A stretch of 64,000 nt of DNA from Himantopus leucocephalus (taxonomy: Eukaryota > Chordata > Aves > Charadriiformes > Recurvirostridae), in contig RSEF01000019.1 of assembly GCA_003993805.1 (NCBI GenBank), positions 10,669,184 to 10,733,183 of the forward strand, read 5' to 3'. The notes below the pieces were generated by a model, which was given only the letters and a program-made list of their open reading frames with translations, was not told where the DNA came from and ran no database searches. The position numbers and the translations under genes are program-made. Of this stretch, positions 10,544-20,997 are shown piece by piece; position 1 is the first letter of the stretch, and each line of letters starts with the position of its first letter.

Positions 10544-11949
10544 AAGATATTGGTAAAACTTCAACAGTTTTTCTGTATAAACAGCTTTCATAAATAAAAT
10601 ATGGATGACTAATACATGGTTATAACTAAACTCGTATGTGAACTGGAGAACAAAATTGCAAATGGAAAGTCCCACCACAGTTGAAGGGTTAGCTTTAATT
10701 GATTCACTTCATAAAGAACATGTGAGTTTCATGAACAAAGTAATACAGAGAGGTCAACAGGAGCAGCCAGTGCGGCGACTGACACCACGCCTGGCACCTA
10801 CACAAGTACTCGTGCAGGAGGAGAAGTGCTGGGGGTGATCTCAGCCAGCTTCTCCTGTTCTTGTTCCAAGATGTCTTCTAGAGTGAAGGAGAGAAAAAAA
10901 CCTAACGAAACGCAGTCGTGATGTACAATAGTTGTACTAGACCCTAATAGGTGGGGGTTATTTTTCCTTTCGCTTTAATGCTGGCCAGTATAGTGCCATC
11001 GCCTCATCAGCGAGGGCCGGAAAAGGATATGAATATCTAAGTCAGAGGTTGTGTTAATGCTTTGTTATTAGTTATTGCACACGATACAAGGGTAGAAAGT
11101 TTTGTTCTGTTGCAAAGAGGCTATGAATTAAAGAAAGATTGCCCTAAATTACAGGCATGACCAAAGCTGCAGTATCCCCCCTTCGATGGCTTTGTTTACG
11201 TGACTAGTGCCGAGTGGATAAATTTGTGCTAAAACAGCCCCTAATTTAGACCAATCTTTCTCATTTTTTTTCCCGCAGAACATTGCCAGGGTCGGGAGGA
11301 TTTAGTGAGGAGATAGTGGACCTGAACTACAGCAGCCATGTCTATAAACACAGAACTCGTTATGCCTCATCGTATCTGCCCATAGGACAACGCGTTTCTC
11401 ACTGACACACAGTGTTCCAAAAACAGAGCGGAGTTTCTATGACGATGTACCACTATAAATGTGGCGTAAGTTAAAGTCTGCTTTGACATTGTCCTTCAGC
11501 GTTACAATGCAATCGAAATCAAATACTGAATGGTTTTTAACTTGCAAGGACAATTGATGGCACTTCTAGGTAAAGAAAAGTTATATACATGCGTTTCCAC
11601 CCACCTTTAGTGCAAATCGAAATGGGTTAACAGCTCCCTGGTCTGGTGCTATACTGCTCTCTGCGACGCAGACAGTCCTCAGAGTTGCACATTTAAGAAG
11701 TGTACACAGGAAACTACCAGAGTGGGGATTGAGTGAATCCCGCTGGTACTCACAGTGAAGAGCTTACGAGCGAGTTTTGAGCAGCTTCAGACAAACCGCC
11801 TGGAGCCCCTTTCTCAAAACCAACACAATTTCAAAAAATAAAATAAAATAATGTTTTCACTACCTACCTCCTAGTTCTGCAAACACGGTTAACACGTAAA
11901 CTGAAACTGATGCGGGTTGTGTTAACGCGGAAAAGGGATACTTCAGCTC

Positions 11950-11955
11950 TTTATT
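11950..11955 (-). terminator. PPM1E: Candidate proximal PPM1E poly(A) signal
   Basis: TTTATT on the + strand (AATAAA on the -), about 2.73 kb after the stop codon. It could give a shorter PPM1E mRNA. The sequence downstream of it (around 11900-11930) has a moderate G/T content on the - strand. Confidence 0.35.
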
Positions 11956-14680
11956 GGAAAGATTCGTTATACAAATTTCACCACCACTAAGATACACAAT
12001 AAAAATACAAAACACAGGTCACAGACTGAATCTCAGTATCAACAGTTAATAAATACAATTAGATACTTTTATATTAGCCTAATATTTTTACATTGTCACC
12101 AGATAGACAATCAAAGTACGAGATACAGAACACTTAGATACCATCAGAGAGGGATTATTGCTTACGTTAGCAAGCAGCAAATAAGGGCACAGGATTTTGA
12201 ACTGAAGAGAACTACTTCCTATCACCAGTGGCATTAAGAGAAAACACTGCATTTCACAAAGCACTGCTTTTTTGTCTAGTGTGTAGAATCAAGAGCAGCA
12301 TATATCAGACCAATAACCACTACTTTTAATAGTATAGAACTTTAAAGGACTTACCTTACAAATGGTTCCTATCTACTCTATAAATATGCATTTAGTGAAG
12401 AAATGAACACTTGCTATATCTATACAATGTTTTTACCTGACCACACTGGAACTACGATGGTAGATTTTTTTCTCCTAGCAAGATACATGGTATGAGTCGC
12501 AGAATTATCATTTATGAATCCACACCTAAAAAGCTAGATCCTTCCCAAAACAGCACACATGCAGTCCAGTGCTCTTCAACTGCTCCTGCAGGCTGGGAAG
12601 AAGTTTATCATCCATAACGGCTTTTCATTCTAATTTACTCACACAAAGAATTGCACTTACACCACCTCTCTCTCCGAAGCACAGCAGTCAGCTATAAGAT
12701 GGACTTTCAATGCGTCATTATTACTGTGAATAATTTAAAACAAAGGCACCGCACAGATGCCCCGGAGTTGCATATTTTACCATTTCATGGTTTCTCAAAT
12801 TTCCTCAGTTAATCGGACTTGGAACATATGCTGCAGCTAAAGAGAAGGTTGACAACAGCTAAGGCTTAATAAGATGACAGATAAGAGCCAATGATCCCGT
12901 AAGATTAAAAAAAAAAGTCTGAAAAAGATCAAAGGAATCTAAAGCCACACTCCAGCTCCTGGTTACTCACGAAGCCTTTTGCTGTTCATCAGATTGCTTT
13001 TAAAATAGTGCATCAGACAGAAGAAGTGGAAATTGGCAGAATTCAAACCTTGCCATCTCGTCGTGTTGAATAATCTCCTGGCTACTTAATATTAAAATAC
13101 TTTGCAAATTCTAGCTAAATACTAATACTGTTAATTAATTGTTACCGCTAAAATGATATGAATTGTACAATAAGCGCCTATGAAGACTTACTTTATTCAT
13201 ACTCTTACAAATGTCTTATTGTAACAAATAATAGTAACAGGATGCGTATTTAGTGGAGCTGACGGGAATCGTCTGCTTACTTACGTCCCAATTAACCGCT
13301 CCCCTGAGGGTCTAACATCGCCCCGGGAGTAGGGAAGAGCTGGTGGGAACTGTTTGCTTCCCAGTTTGAGCAATGACGCTCTGCTTATGAAAATAAGGGC
13401 AAGTGACATTCCTCACTTCCCTTTCCGAATCCAGGTTTAACTGAGGCAGAGCTCTGGCTCGTCAGTGCGTTCTACCCTCTCCGCTAAACCCCACGCGCAG
13501 CCTCTGCTCATCCGCATCCACAGCATTTCCGTTGGCTTCGGATTGCTCCGGCAGCCCGGCATCCGCTCCTACACATGCTGGAAAACACCAAATCGCAGCG
13601 ATAGTGCTCCTTGTAGACACCGCATCCTACCATCCTCCATGCTGCAACTTTATATTAAATTATGCCTTTGCCATCTAGAAATCATTACCGAAACCAAACA
13701 GCTCATCAAATTGCTCATTATCTCTCGCAAGCAGTTCTCCGGTTTGACTGGTTGAGTGACAGCGGTATTGTACTGAACATCTCCACAGATTGGTTTCTTT
13801 TAAGACCTGAGATGAAGTTACGGTGGAAAGAGGTTGGCTCAAAGCGTTAAGCACAATCATGTTCGATTAAAACTAATTGAGAACAGTTTCCTAAACTGAC
13901 AAACGAGAGAAATGCCACTAAAAGCACCAGAAAGATACGAAATTCCCTACACTGCACCTCTAGCCAGAGGAAATAATTTTTTAAAAACTACAAAAAACAG
14001 TTTTCTTCATATTCCACATTTTATGTTACATGAAAAAAAAATAGGTAAATTATGAGTCTGTACCTCAATCGGAGTCTGAGAACAGAGCAGCAGGAGCTCA
14101 GTTTGTCCATTCCTAAGTTACCTGGTAAAACCCTGTATGGCTTTTAGTCGTCTACCTGCAAAAGTGGATGTAATTTTCTAATTCATCTTAATGCTCGCCT
14201 GAAATAAACAGAAAGCAGAACACAAAAAAAAAACCCCACACCTTGACTTCTACAGAAACTTCCCCCCCACATGCTAAAAAAGTGTGGCGGTTCTAAACCG
14301 GAATCTCTCTGTACATATTGCTCCGCAGACGTACCTCAGGCAGGTTCAGCTTTCTGTGTTGTTACAGACTGTTCCCTAACCGCGTCTGTTCACGTGAACC
14401 GGCTGTTTGGCTTTCACTAGTGAATGTGGCTAGATACTCGTGTGTGCGGGTGGCCGGGTGGCTGTGGCATTGCTCGGGGTGGCACCACCAGCAAACTTTA
14501 TTGAGATTGAAACAACTACATTTGTTAATTCCTAGATCTATTTACACATGGTTTGAGCTTTGCAGGGGACTGGAGTACAGTTCTGAAATGCCCACCTTTT
14601 TTCGCTTTCTGATGATGCCAGTTTTATTTTGGGAATGTCTATTTTGGGAGTCTGATAGGGGAACACGAGGGAGATGATGG

Positions 14681-15750
14681 TTACATTTTACAGCATTGAT
14701 GAAGGTATGAATCTGGTATACAATTACTTTGTCTTCGCATCAAAAACATGCTCTCGCTGTAAGCGCTACGACTAGCCAGCCTCCACCACGGGGAGTGTCT
14801 TACCGACAACCTCGTGCTACCGCGGCCCCGGACAGGTAGGGACAGACTCGACCCTTCTATATGGGAAGGCTCACGAGCCAAGAGCGGCGTGTGAAACTTT
14901 GGTTTGAGCCTGGCTCCTCGTCGCCTCTTGCCGTTACAGAGCCGAAGGTGAAAGAACGCAGCTCGTTTTCCCAGGGATTTGAACAGTTCATCTTCCAGCC
15001 CAAAGAAGATGGGGGATAAACCCTTCACCCTGTAGATGCTCTGCCCTGCAGCACCCAAACTAAGAGGAGTGTTGTACTCCCTGGCATCGCTCTGTCCACA
15101 CATTGATGATGTGGTGCGCTCTGGTGATTCGTTCTTCACTGTTAAGCCGTTGATCAAATTCACACTCTTTGGTATGCCGGGACTAAACGCTTGAATTGGT
15201 GGCAGACATTTGGCACTCTGAGGTGTACTAGTTTCTGTTTGTGTCAGGTCTAAATAGCCTTGATCATCAAACAGGTTAACGCTGGACCCTATGCTTAAGC
15301 TAGTTCTGTCGGTGAAGGAATCCACTCGTCCATCATAGCCTAGGTCTGCAGGTGCTGAGCACTGGTGCTGGGGCCACGGTCGTTTGCAGTCTCCGTGGTT
15401 TTCCTTGTCTTCCCCGCTGTCTTCTTGCCCACCTTGAAAAGAGTTCTCTGTCCAGTCCGATTCCTCGCTAACAGCGACTGCTGCGTTCATGTCCCTGAGA
15501 AATACCACAATGACAGTAATGTTGTCGCTGGATCCGGCATCCCGAGCAGATGCCACTAATTTATGTGCTACCATGCTGCTGTCGCCGTTATTCTCCTTTA
15601 GATGGTCAGCCACCACTTTGACTGCCTCATCGGGATTGACTGTGTCATAGAAGCCATCGCAGGCTAAAATGAGGTAGTCTTCAGAGCCATCTAGTACAGT
15701 GGAGGCAGAGTCTGCATCCCCACAGATATATGGCTTGTGCTCAGCGTCCC
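14681..15750 (-). CDS. PPM1E: PPM1E exon 7: end of PP2C domain, regulatory tail and stop
   Basis: A 1,070-base terminal coding exon giving 355 residues after a split glycine codon. It opens [20 protein letters not shown] and carries two PP2C metal-site motifs, [14 protein letters not shown] and [17 protein letters not shown], in which the Asp of CDG and the Asp of SDN bind metal in the family. Then comes a tail with [37 protein letters not shown] and [18 protein letters not shown], almost unchanged from mammalian PPM1E. The final 150 or so residues diverge and include a basic cluster, [12 protein letters not shown], a candidate nuclear localisation signal. PPM1E is known to be nuclear, with the signal in the C-terminal part. 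The acceptor is TTTCCACAG just upstream of 15750. The open frame runs on to 15826, but that part is intron. Confidence 0.96.
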
Positions 15751-16022
15751 CTGTGGAAAAACAACACACACATACACAAGACTGTGGGTTTGCAGCCGCG
15801 GCATCTGGAAGCCCTTTTATTAACACAGCGTGGAGCCAATGACTCTTACCCCAAGCTAAAGAAATTACTTGGAAATTATCCCCTCAAACTGTAGAGACAA
15901 AAATAGAGGTCATCGCTCACAGTTCTATCTTCAGCTGTATTTCAAATTTTGATCACTAGAAAATTAAAGTTTTAATTAAAAAGAAAAGCAAGTCTGAAAA
16001 AGGAATTAAAGCTTATTCTTAC
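15751..16022 (-). other. PPM1E: PPM1E intron 6
   Basis: Intron of 272 bases on the - strand, donor GTAAGA and acceptor TTTCCACAG. A short CA/GT run (CACACACATACACA on the + strand, about 15765-15778) sits near the acceptor. Nothing else is seen. Confidence 0.85.
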
Positions 16023-16116
16023 CAATAGCTCTGGAGACTGACAGGCTCCCATTCACCCTCCAGGCTCCAAACCAGACCACGCAGCCACCGAGTGCCTCAA
16101 TGCGCTTCTTCTCATC
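16023..16116 (-). CDS. PPM1E: PPM1E exon 6: PP2C core, [12 protein letters not shown] motif
   Basis: A 94-base exon encoding [20 protein letters not shown] then [11 protein letters not shown] plus the first base of a glycine codon. L.VSRAIGD is a PP2C signature motif. The DEKxRIEALGG block is shared by PPM1E and its paralogue PPM1F, but the [17 protein letters not shown] version is that of PPM1E. It is entered in phase 0 and left in phase 1. The acceptor is CTCTTTAG and the donor is GTAAGA. Confidence 0.95.
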
Positions 16117-16431
16117 CTAAAGAGCAAGGCAACACAAGCGTTTGGACAGGGCGCTTAGTACTGCCATTGCACTCCGAACACTTCAATAAACCTGTGGTGT
16201 TTCGCAAACGCAGCATGGTGGAGGCTGCAGGCCCCACCAGATGAGAACAAAGGATTTGCACACGCATCCATACCGACTTCCAGACAAAGCAGGATAACCA
16301 GAACATACGCTGCCGCTCCAAGAGACACTGGCAAGGCAACACGCAGTGTCCCAGCATCCCACATAAAGGTGATACCTGTCAGCTTCAGTGGTAAACGCTG
16401 CCCCGGTGTATTTAAAACGGGCCATTCTCAC
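16117..16431 (-). other. PPM1E: PPM1E intron 5
   Basis: Intron of 315 bases, donor GTGAGA, acceptor CTCTTTAG. An open frame reads through the donor from exon 5, but the read-through shows no PP2C similarity. Nothing else is recognised. Confidence 0.85.
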
Positions 16432-16575
16432 CTCTCGATCTGGTTTGTGGGGTTTCATCAGTTCCACAGCTTGGCCTTTCCTCACAAGCATGACCTGGGA
16501 GTCCCCAAGCCAAGCCACATGCAGCATATTTCCTCGGATGAATGTCACCACCCCAGTGGTTCCACAACGCAGACT
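16432..16575 (-). CDS. PPM1E: PPM1E exon 5: PP2C core, GTTGVVTFI and WLGDSQ motifs
   Basis: A 144-base exon, phase 0 at both ends, encoding [40 protein letters not shown] and [12 protein letters not shown] and WxGDS are the conserved PP2C beta-sandwich motifs, and the exact wording is that of PPM1E. The acceptor is CTATCCAG next to 16575. The open reading continues upstream to 16707, but that translation is unrelated to the family and out of place for the preceding exon, which ends KAARE. Confidence 0.95.
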
Positions 16576-17343
16576 CTGGATAGGGTGAAAAAAAATGCCC
16601 CCAGTTTTAGATAAGCCAGTAAGAACCGTATCAAAGCATTTTCCTGCTTTAACTCGAGGATGGAACATGTTGCTATTCCAATGCGCAGCCTGTTCTGGGA
16701 AGAACACGCAGTGCTTTCACTTACTGCTACGACTGCTCAGCAACAGCCCCTCAGAGCCCACCTGGCAGAATGCAAGTGATGGATTTTGCCCTGTGACTCT
16801 CCCTGGCCTTGGAATCGCGTTTCAGAAGCTGGGCGCTGCCAGCGATCTGCCGTGCCACTGGTTTAGTCGACTTGCCGTGCCTGTTTCCTATCTGTTGATA
16901 GGAACGCATGCGTGTTAATGAACTCGGAGGGAGGTTTATTTGCAAGCATCTTGAGTTCCCTGCACTTCACTCAGCCCTTGCAGGAGTTTAGGAGGGCTAG
17001 GAGTCAGTTATCCATTTATTCGTGCTTTCTGGAGCTAAGAAAAATGTACGCTGTAGAGATGAGGGGAAAAAAAACACCCCAAGGACTAAACCTAGTTAGC
17101 ATGCGAACATAAGAACAGCAGCAGCATCCTTCTAAATGAACTGGATGTTGTGAGAAGCGGAGGCTGCCATCTTTACGGCACACGAAGAAGCCCCCCAGTG
17201 GCCACCGGCTCTATGGACTGTGCACGGCCAGCTCTGTGCTGACCCCTGGCCTGTGCTCAGCACAGCACTTGGAGCACCCCTGCTAACAATGACAGAACGT
17301 ATAGATTAATACTTTCAGAGTCAAGCCCAGGTAACTCGATCAC
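16576..17343 (-). other. PPM1E: PPM1E intron 4
   Basis: Intron of 768 bases, donor GTGATC (a weaker form of the consensus), acceptor CTATCCAG. I see no repeat or gene in it. Confidence 0.85.
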
Positions 17344-17532
17344 CTCTCTGGCTGCCTTCTGGACAAAGCGCTCATCGGTCACCCGGAAAGCCCGGCACAG
17401 TGCCTCTGCTGGGTCATGCTGAAACATCTCCTGATGGACCATGTTGACATGGAGATGGATGGAAGCATAGATGGCAGCATCCACTCCCCCATGACCATCA
17501 AATACTGCAAAATAAGCTTGCTCTTCCTGGTC
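17344..17532 (-). CDS. PPM1E: PPM1E exon 4: PP2C catalytic FAVFDGHGG motif
   Basis: A 189-base exon, phase 0 at both ends. It encodes [40 protein letters not shown] and [20 protein letters not shown], ending ARE. VFDGHGG supplies the metal-binding Asp and Gly of the PP2C active site. The family reaction is Mg/Mn-dependent removal of phosphate from Ser/Thr. Known PPM1E substrates are PAK kinases, CaM kinases and AMPK. The acceptor is ATTGACAG and the donor is GTGATC. Confidence 0.96.
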
Positions 17533-19281
17533 CTGTCAATGGAAACACATTGAGAAAACAACTCAGGAGAAAGCAATGCAAACAGCTAACTGGATTGTCG
17601 TAAAACTTTTGAACTTGAGGTTTGTGGTGTCCTCGTTAAATTGCACTTAAAGGCAGAGTCTACACTGGAAAAATGAACTACTCAGACCATCTTCACTTGC
17701 ATCAGTGGGAAATTTCCACCTTATTGCTGATGAATTCTACCTGCAAACTGCAAGAGATGCCCTGCAAGAATCACCCGTGTAGCGCTCTCAGTGCTCCTTA
17801 TGTTCCATTTGTTACAATTCAGTCACTCAACTCAAATAGAAAGTGCCATTCTCATCAAATTGTGCAGGAGTTTTTGTGACTGCAAAAACCACAGCGGGAG
17901 AAGAACATCCAATACAGTTTGCATGAAGTCTACATCAAGACTGGAATCCACCAGGGATAAAATGCCAGTACAGTTAAAATACGAAGCCAGCCAGCCTCTG
18001 CTTTCATTCTTCTTTTTTTTTTTAAAGTCTAATCCATATCACCTTAGATGCCTGTTTTTTAAAAAAATGTTATGTACTCTCTCATCAGATAATTGTGATT
18101 ACATTCACAAATCAAATACAGGAAAATCACTCATCAAGTCAGTTTTCTCAGCTTCCCCCTATCTGTTCAAACAGAGAAACAATGCTGTACCAAGAGACAT
18201 CAACTCCTGTGCCTATTCATACATAGAACACACCAACCCACTGTCAGTGCCAATTCAACCTTGACAGCCAGCTCAATGACTAGAATATTTGCACATTGTA
18301 ATTTTTAAGTAATGGGCTCCAACACAAATTGGAATACGAAAGCTGACAACTGACAGGCAAAGGAAACATCTGCCTCTGTTTGCATTAATATCATTTAAAG
18401 GCAAGAACGTGGATGGGGCAGAAGATGGTTATTAAAGTGACAAGATATCATAAAGAATCAATTATGCAGCAATCTGATCCTAAAGGTAAAATTCTTGCCT
18501 CTTTCCTCTAGTTGCCATTCTTCAGTGTCTGGTTTTATATCCGAAGGAAGACCAAGCACGAGTGTTTGACCGATGGCCACATAAAGAAATTAATGGAGGG
18601 AAGCCTGGCCCCAGTTCCACCAAACTACTCATGGTGCTCGATTCTTGTGTGAACTGCACCCCACTCTCCTGTAGGTTTTGTGATTAGTTTATTTATTTGT
18701 TTGCTTGCTTTCCTTATTGTTGCTTTTGGCTTCTTCCTCCCAAGAGAAAGGGGTGACAAGCAGTACAGACTCACCCCTGTAGACAATTGGCATCAGTGAT
18801 GAACTGTAAGCTGAACCACTTCCTCATCTCCATTGGCAATCCTCTTCTGCACCTGGGCATCTTCAGCCAAAGAGAAGCTCCTACCTTGGTTTATCACATG
18901 GTACTACACCGCATCAGCTGCCACTCACAAAAGTAGCGCTGCTTTCTGCACGATGGCAGGTCAGTCCTTCAGCCACTGCATGAGTGGCTACATCAGGACG
19001 GGCCAGATACAAACTTTGTTTAAGTTAGATGACATTTCACCAGAAGTCTGTGAAAATTGCTCTTTTATTCCACAAACCCTATGGAGAAACTGCATGTCAG
19101 ACTGCTGCTATGGTTACAGAATATCAGCTGAACTAACCGAAGACCAGGTTTGTGTCTCGGCTGTCAATCCTCCTCAGGTCCCTCACAGGTATGGCTTTCA
19201 TTTGCACAGTACAACACTGCCTAGTTTCCCCAAGAATGGAATTTAGCATATGCATGTGTCTTCCACACGATCTCTTTTTAC
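17533..19281 (-). other. PPM1E: PPM1E intron 3
   Basis: Intron of 1,749 bases, donor GTAAAA, acceptor ATTGACAG. Two + strand open frames (17791-18264 and 18833-19246, 157 and 137 codons) match no family I recognise and are antisense to the gene. A T-homopolymer lies near 18013-18022. No interspersed repeat is recognised. Confidence 0.8.
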
Positions 19282-19481
19282 CTCAAGGTTGAAGAGCATG
19301 TTGAAGTCTGGGATGCAGACGTGCTTGTCTTCCATCTTCCTGCGCATGTTCTTGATGGCATGGATGGATGTCTCGTAGTAGCGGTGGGGCTTCGGCTGGA
19401 GTGGAAAGTCTTTCACCCAGTTGCTGCAGATCTCATGCAGTTTGCTAAAAACTAAGCGGGCTAGCTTCACCGTCTCAATCT
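19282..19481 (-). CDS. PPM1E: PPM1E exon 3: start of PP2C domain with RRKMEDKH motif
   Basis: A 200-base exon entered in phase 1 and left in phase 0. It encodes (Q)[40 protein letters not shown] and [20 protein letters not shown], ending MLFNLE. RxxMEDxH is the PP2C motif whose Arg contacts the substrate phosphate in the family. The first 30 residues form the PPM1E/PPM1F-specific helix ahead of the domain. The acceptor is TTCCCCAG. Its first two bases AG complete a Gln codon with the C that ends exon 2. The donor is GTAAAA. Confidence 0.96.
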
Positions 19482-20509
19482 CTGGGGAAGGCAAAAACCA
19501 CAAATGAAAGGCTAAGAGTGTTATTGAGTGAGAATTTTTTTCTTGCATACATTACAAAGATGAAACAAAACCATTTTAACCAAGGAGTTGAAATGGATGT
19601 CAGCAGGGAAATTCTGGGCTCTGATGCATAAAAAGAGGAAGCCAAAGTCACCATAATCAGCATTCATCAGTAAGCAGCTCATTGTTTGTTTGTCTTTTTA
19701 ACTTCAACATTCCCCCGTGCCTTTGGGGAACTCATTTGCAGCATCAGGAAAAATGCAAAGCAAGCACGTGTCCCACAGCATTTGATCCCCTGTGTGGCTC
19801 TGCACAGGGTGGTCCAGCTGTGCCACGGCGGCTCTGACAGGGACTTCATCATGGCATAAAGCATCGCATACAAAACCCACAATCCATTGCAATGACATAT
19901 TGGTTTTAGACCAAATGATCTATTCCAAACACCACTTCACTGCAGAACTGAGGCAATTCAGTGGCAAATAATCTACAGAAATTAATACGGTTACTTTAAA
20001 ATATTTTGGCAGAGTACACATTTAGTAGTGTACACATTCAGGTACCTTCTTAGTTTCATAACATTATTTCCAGATTCCTGACTAGACTGTGTGTCAAAGA
20101 AATCTGCATGAGCAAATGAGAAAACCATAAAGGTCTTAAATTTAAGAAAATGCTGAACTGTCGCTCCTGAGAAATAGTAATTTTAAAATGTGAAAACTCA
20201 GGCACTTGACAATCGTTCTGAAGTTCAGGGCAGGAAAACAGGATGTAAGAATCAAGAGCCAAACACATCGAAATTCCTTTTTCATGATCATTCACCAAAG
20301 CCAGAGATCTTTAAAGCTAAACATCAGCAATCCACGAGTGTCAATCATTCCTGGGGGACGAATGGCCCAAATACAGGGAGCAGAGGGGAGGCTTACAGCA
20401 CCTCTCAGTTCACAGAAATTCTGTGAAGAGCCTAAAAGTGGCATTTACTAACTTCTGCACTTGGTCTACACAAGGTGTGGGCTATAGTGATCAGGGGGCC
20501 AGGATCCTT

Positions 20510-20997
20510 AGGAGCAAGACATGTTTGGGCTTGTTGGAGCGAGCCCAGAGGAGGCCACGGAGATGCTGCGAGGGCTGGAGCCCCTCTGCTGGGAGGACAG
20601 GCTGAGAGAGTTGGGGGGGTTCAGCCTGGAGGAGAGAAGGCTCCGGGGAGACCTTAGAGCCCTCTTCCAGTCCCTAAAGGGGCTCCAGGAGAGCTGGGGA
20701 GGGACTCTTGATCAGGGAGGGGAGTGACAGGACAAGGGGTGATGGTTTTAAACTGAAACAAGGTAGATTTAAACTAGACATAAGGAAGAAATTTTTTACA
20801 ATGAGGGCGGTGAGCCCCTGGCCCAGGTTGCCCAGAGAAGCTGTGGCTGCCCCATCCCTGGAGGTGTTCAAGGCCAGGTTGGATGGGGCTTGGAGCAACC
20901 TGGTCTAGTGTAAGGTGTCCCTGCCCAGGGCAGGGGGTTGGAACGCGATGATCTTTGAGGTCCCTTCCAACCCAAACCATTCTATGATTCTATGATT
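20510..20997 (+). mobile_element. CR1 LINE, 5'-truncated 3' end
   Basis: About 490 bases of the CR1 non-LTR retrotransposon 3' region. Recognisable blocks in order: AGGACAGGCTGAGAGAGTT, TTCAGCCTGGAGGAGAGAAG, GGCTCCGGGGAGACCTTA, CAGGTTGCCCAGAGAAGCTG, GTGTTCAAGGCCAGGTTGGA, TGGGGCTTGGAGCAACCTGG, GGTCCCTTCCAACCCAAACC, and the terminal ATTCTATG octamer repeats at 20979-20997. This is the usual 5'-truncated form. The reverse transcriptase gene is absent. Low divergence from the consensus I remember suggests it is younger than the other repeats here. It lies antisense in PPM1E intron 2. Short open frames within it are not genes. Confidence 0.95.

Larger units (their letters stand above)
10520..14680 (-). 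other. PPM1E: PPM1E 3' UTR (long form)
   Basis: Noncoding continuation of the last PPM1E exon, from just after the TAA stop at 14681 to the candidate distal poly(A) site. It is AT-rich, with a few open frames (for example 13465-13755 and 14318-14677 on the + strand) that resemble no family and are taken as chance. Several - strand AATAAA hexamers suggest alternative 3' ends. I see no interspersed repeat in it, which agrees with UTR rather than intergenic sequence. Confidence 0.55.

Noticed and set aside
13465..13755. 96-codon + strand open frame
   Set aside because: Lies in the inferred PPM1E 3' UTR on the opposite strand, with no recognised product.
17791..18264. 157-codon + strand open frame
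   Set aside because: Antisense within PPM1E intron 3, crosses a poly-T run, has low-complexity Phe/Lys content and no family match.
18833..19246. 137-codon + strand open frame
   Set aside because: Antisense within PPM1E intron 3, ending just before exon 3. No recognisable domain or splice pairing.
20190..20727. Several overlapping + strand open frames of 60-80 codons
   Set aside because: They run into or lie within the CR1 3' end and are repeat-derived or chance frames, not genes.
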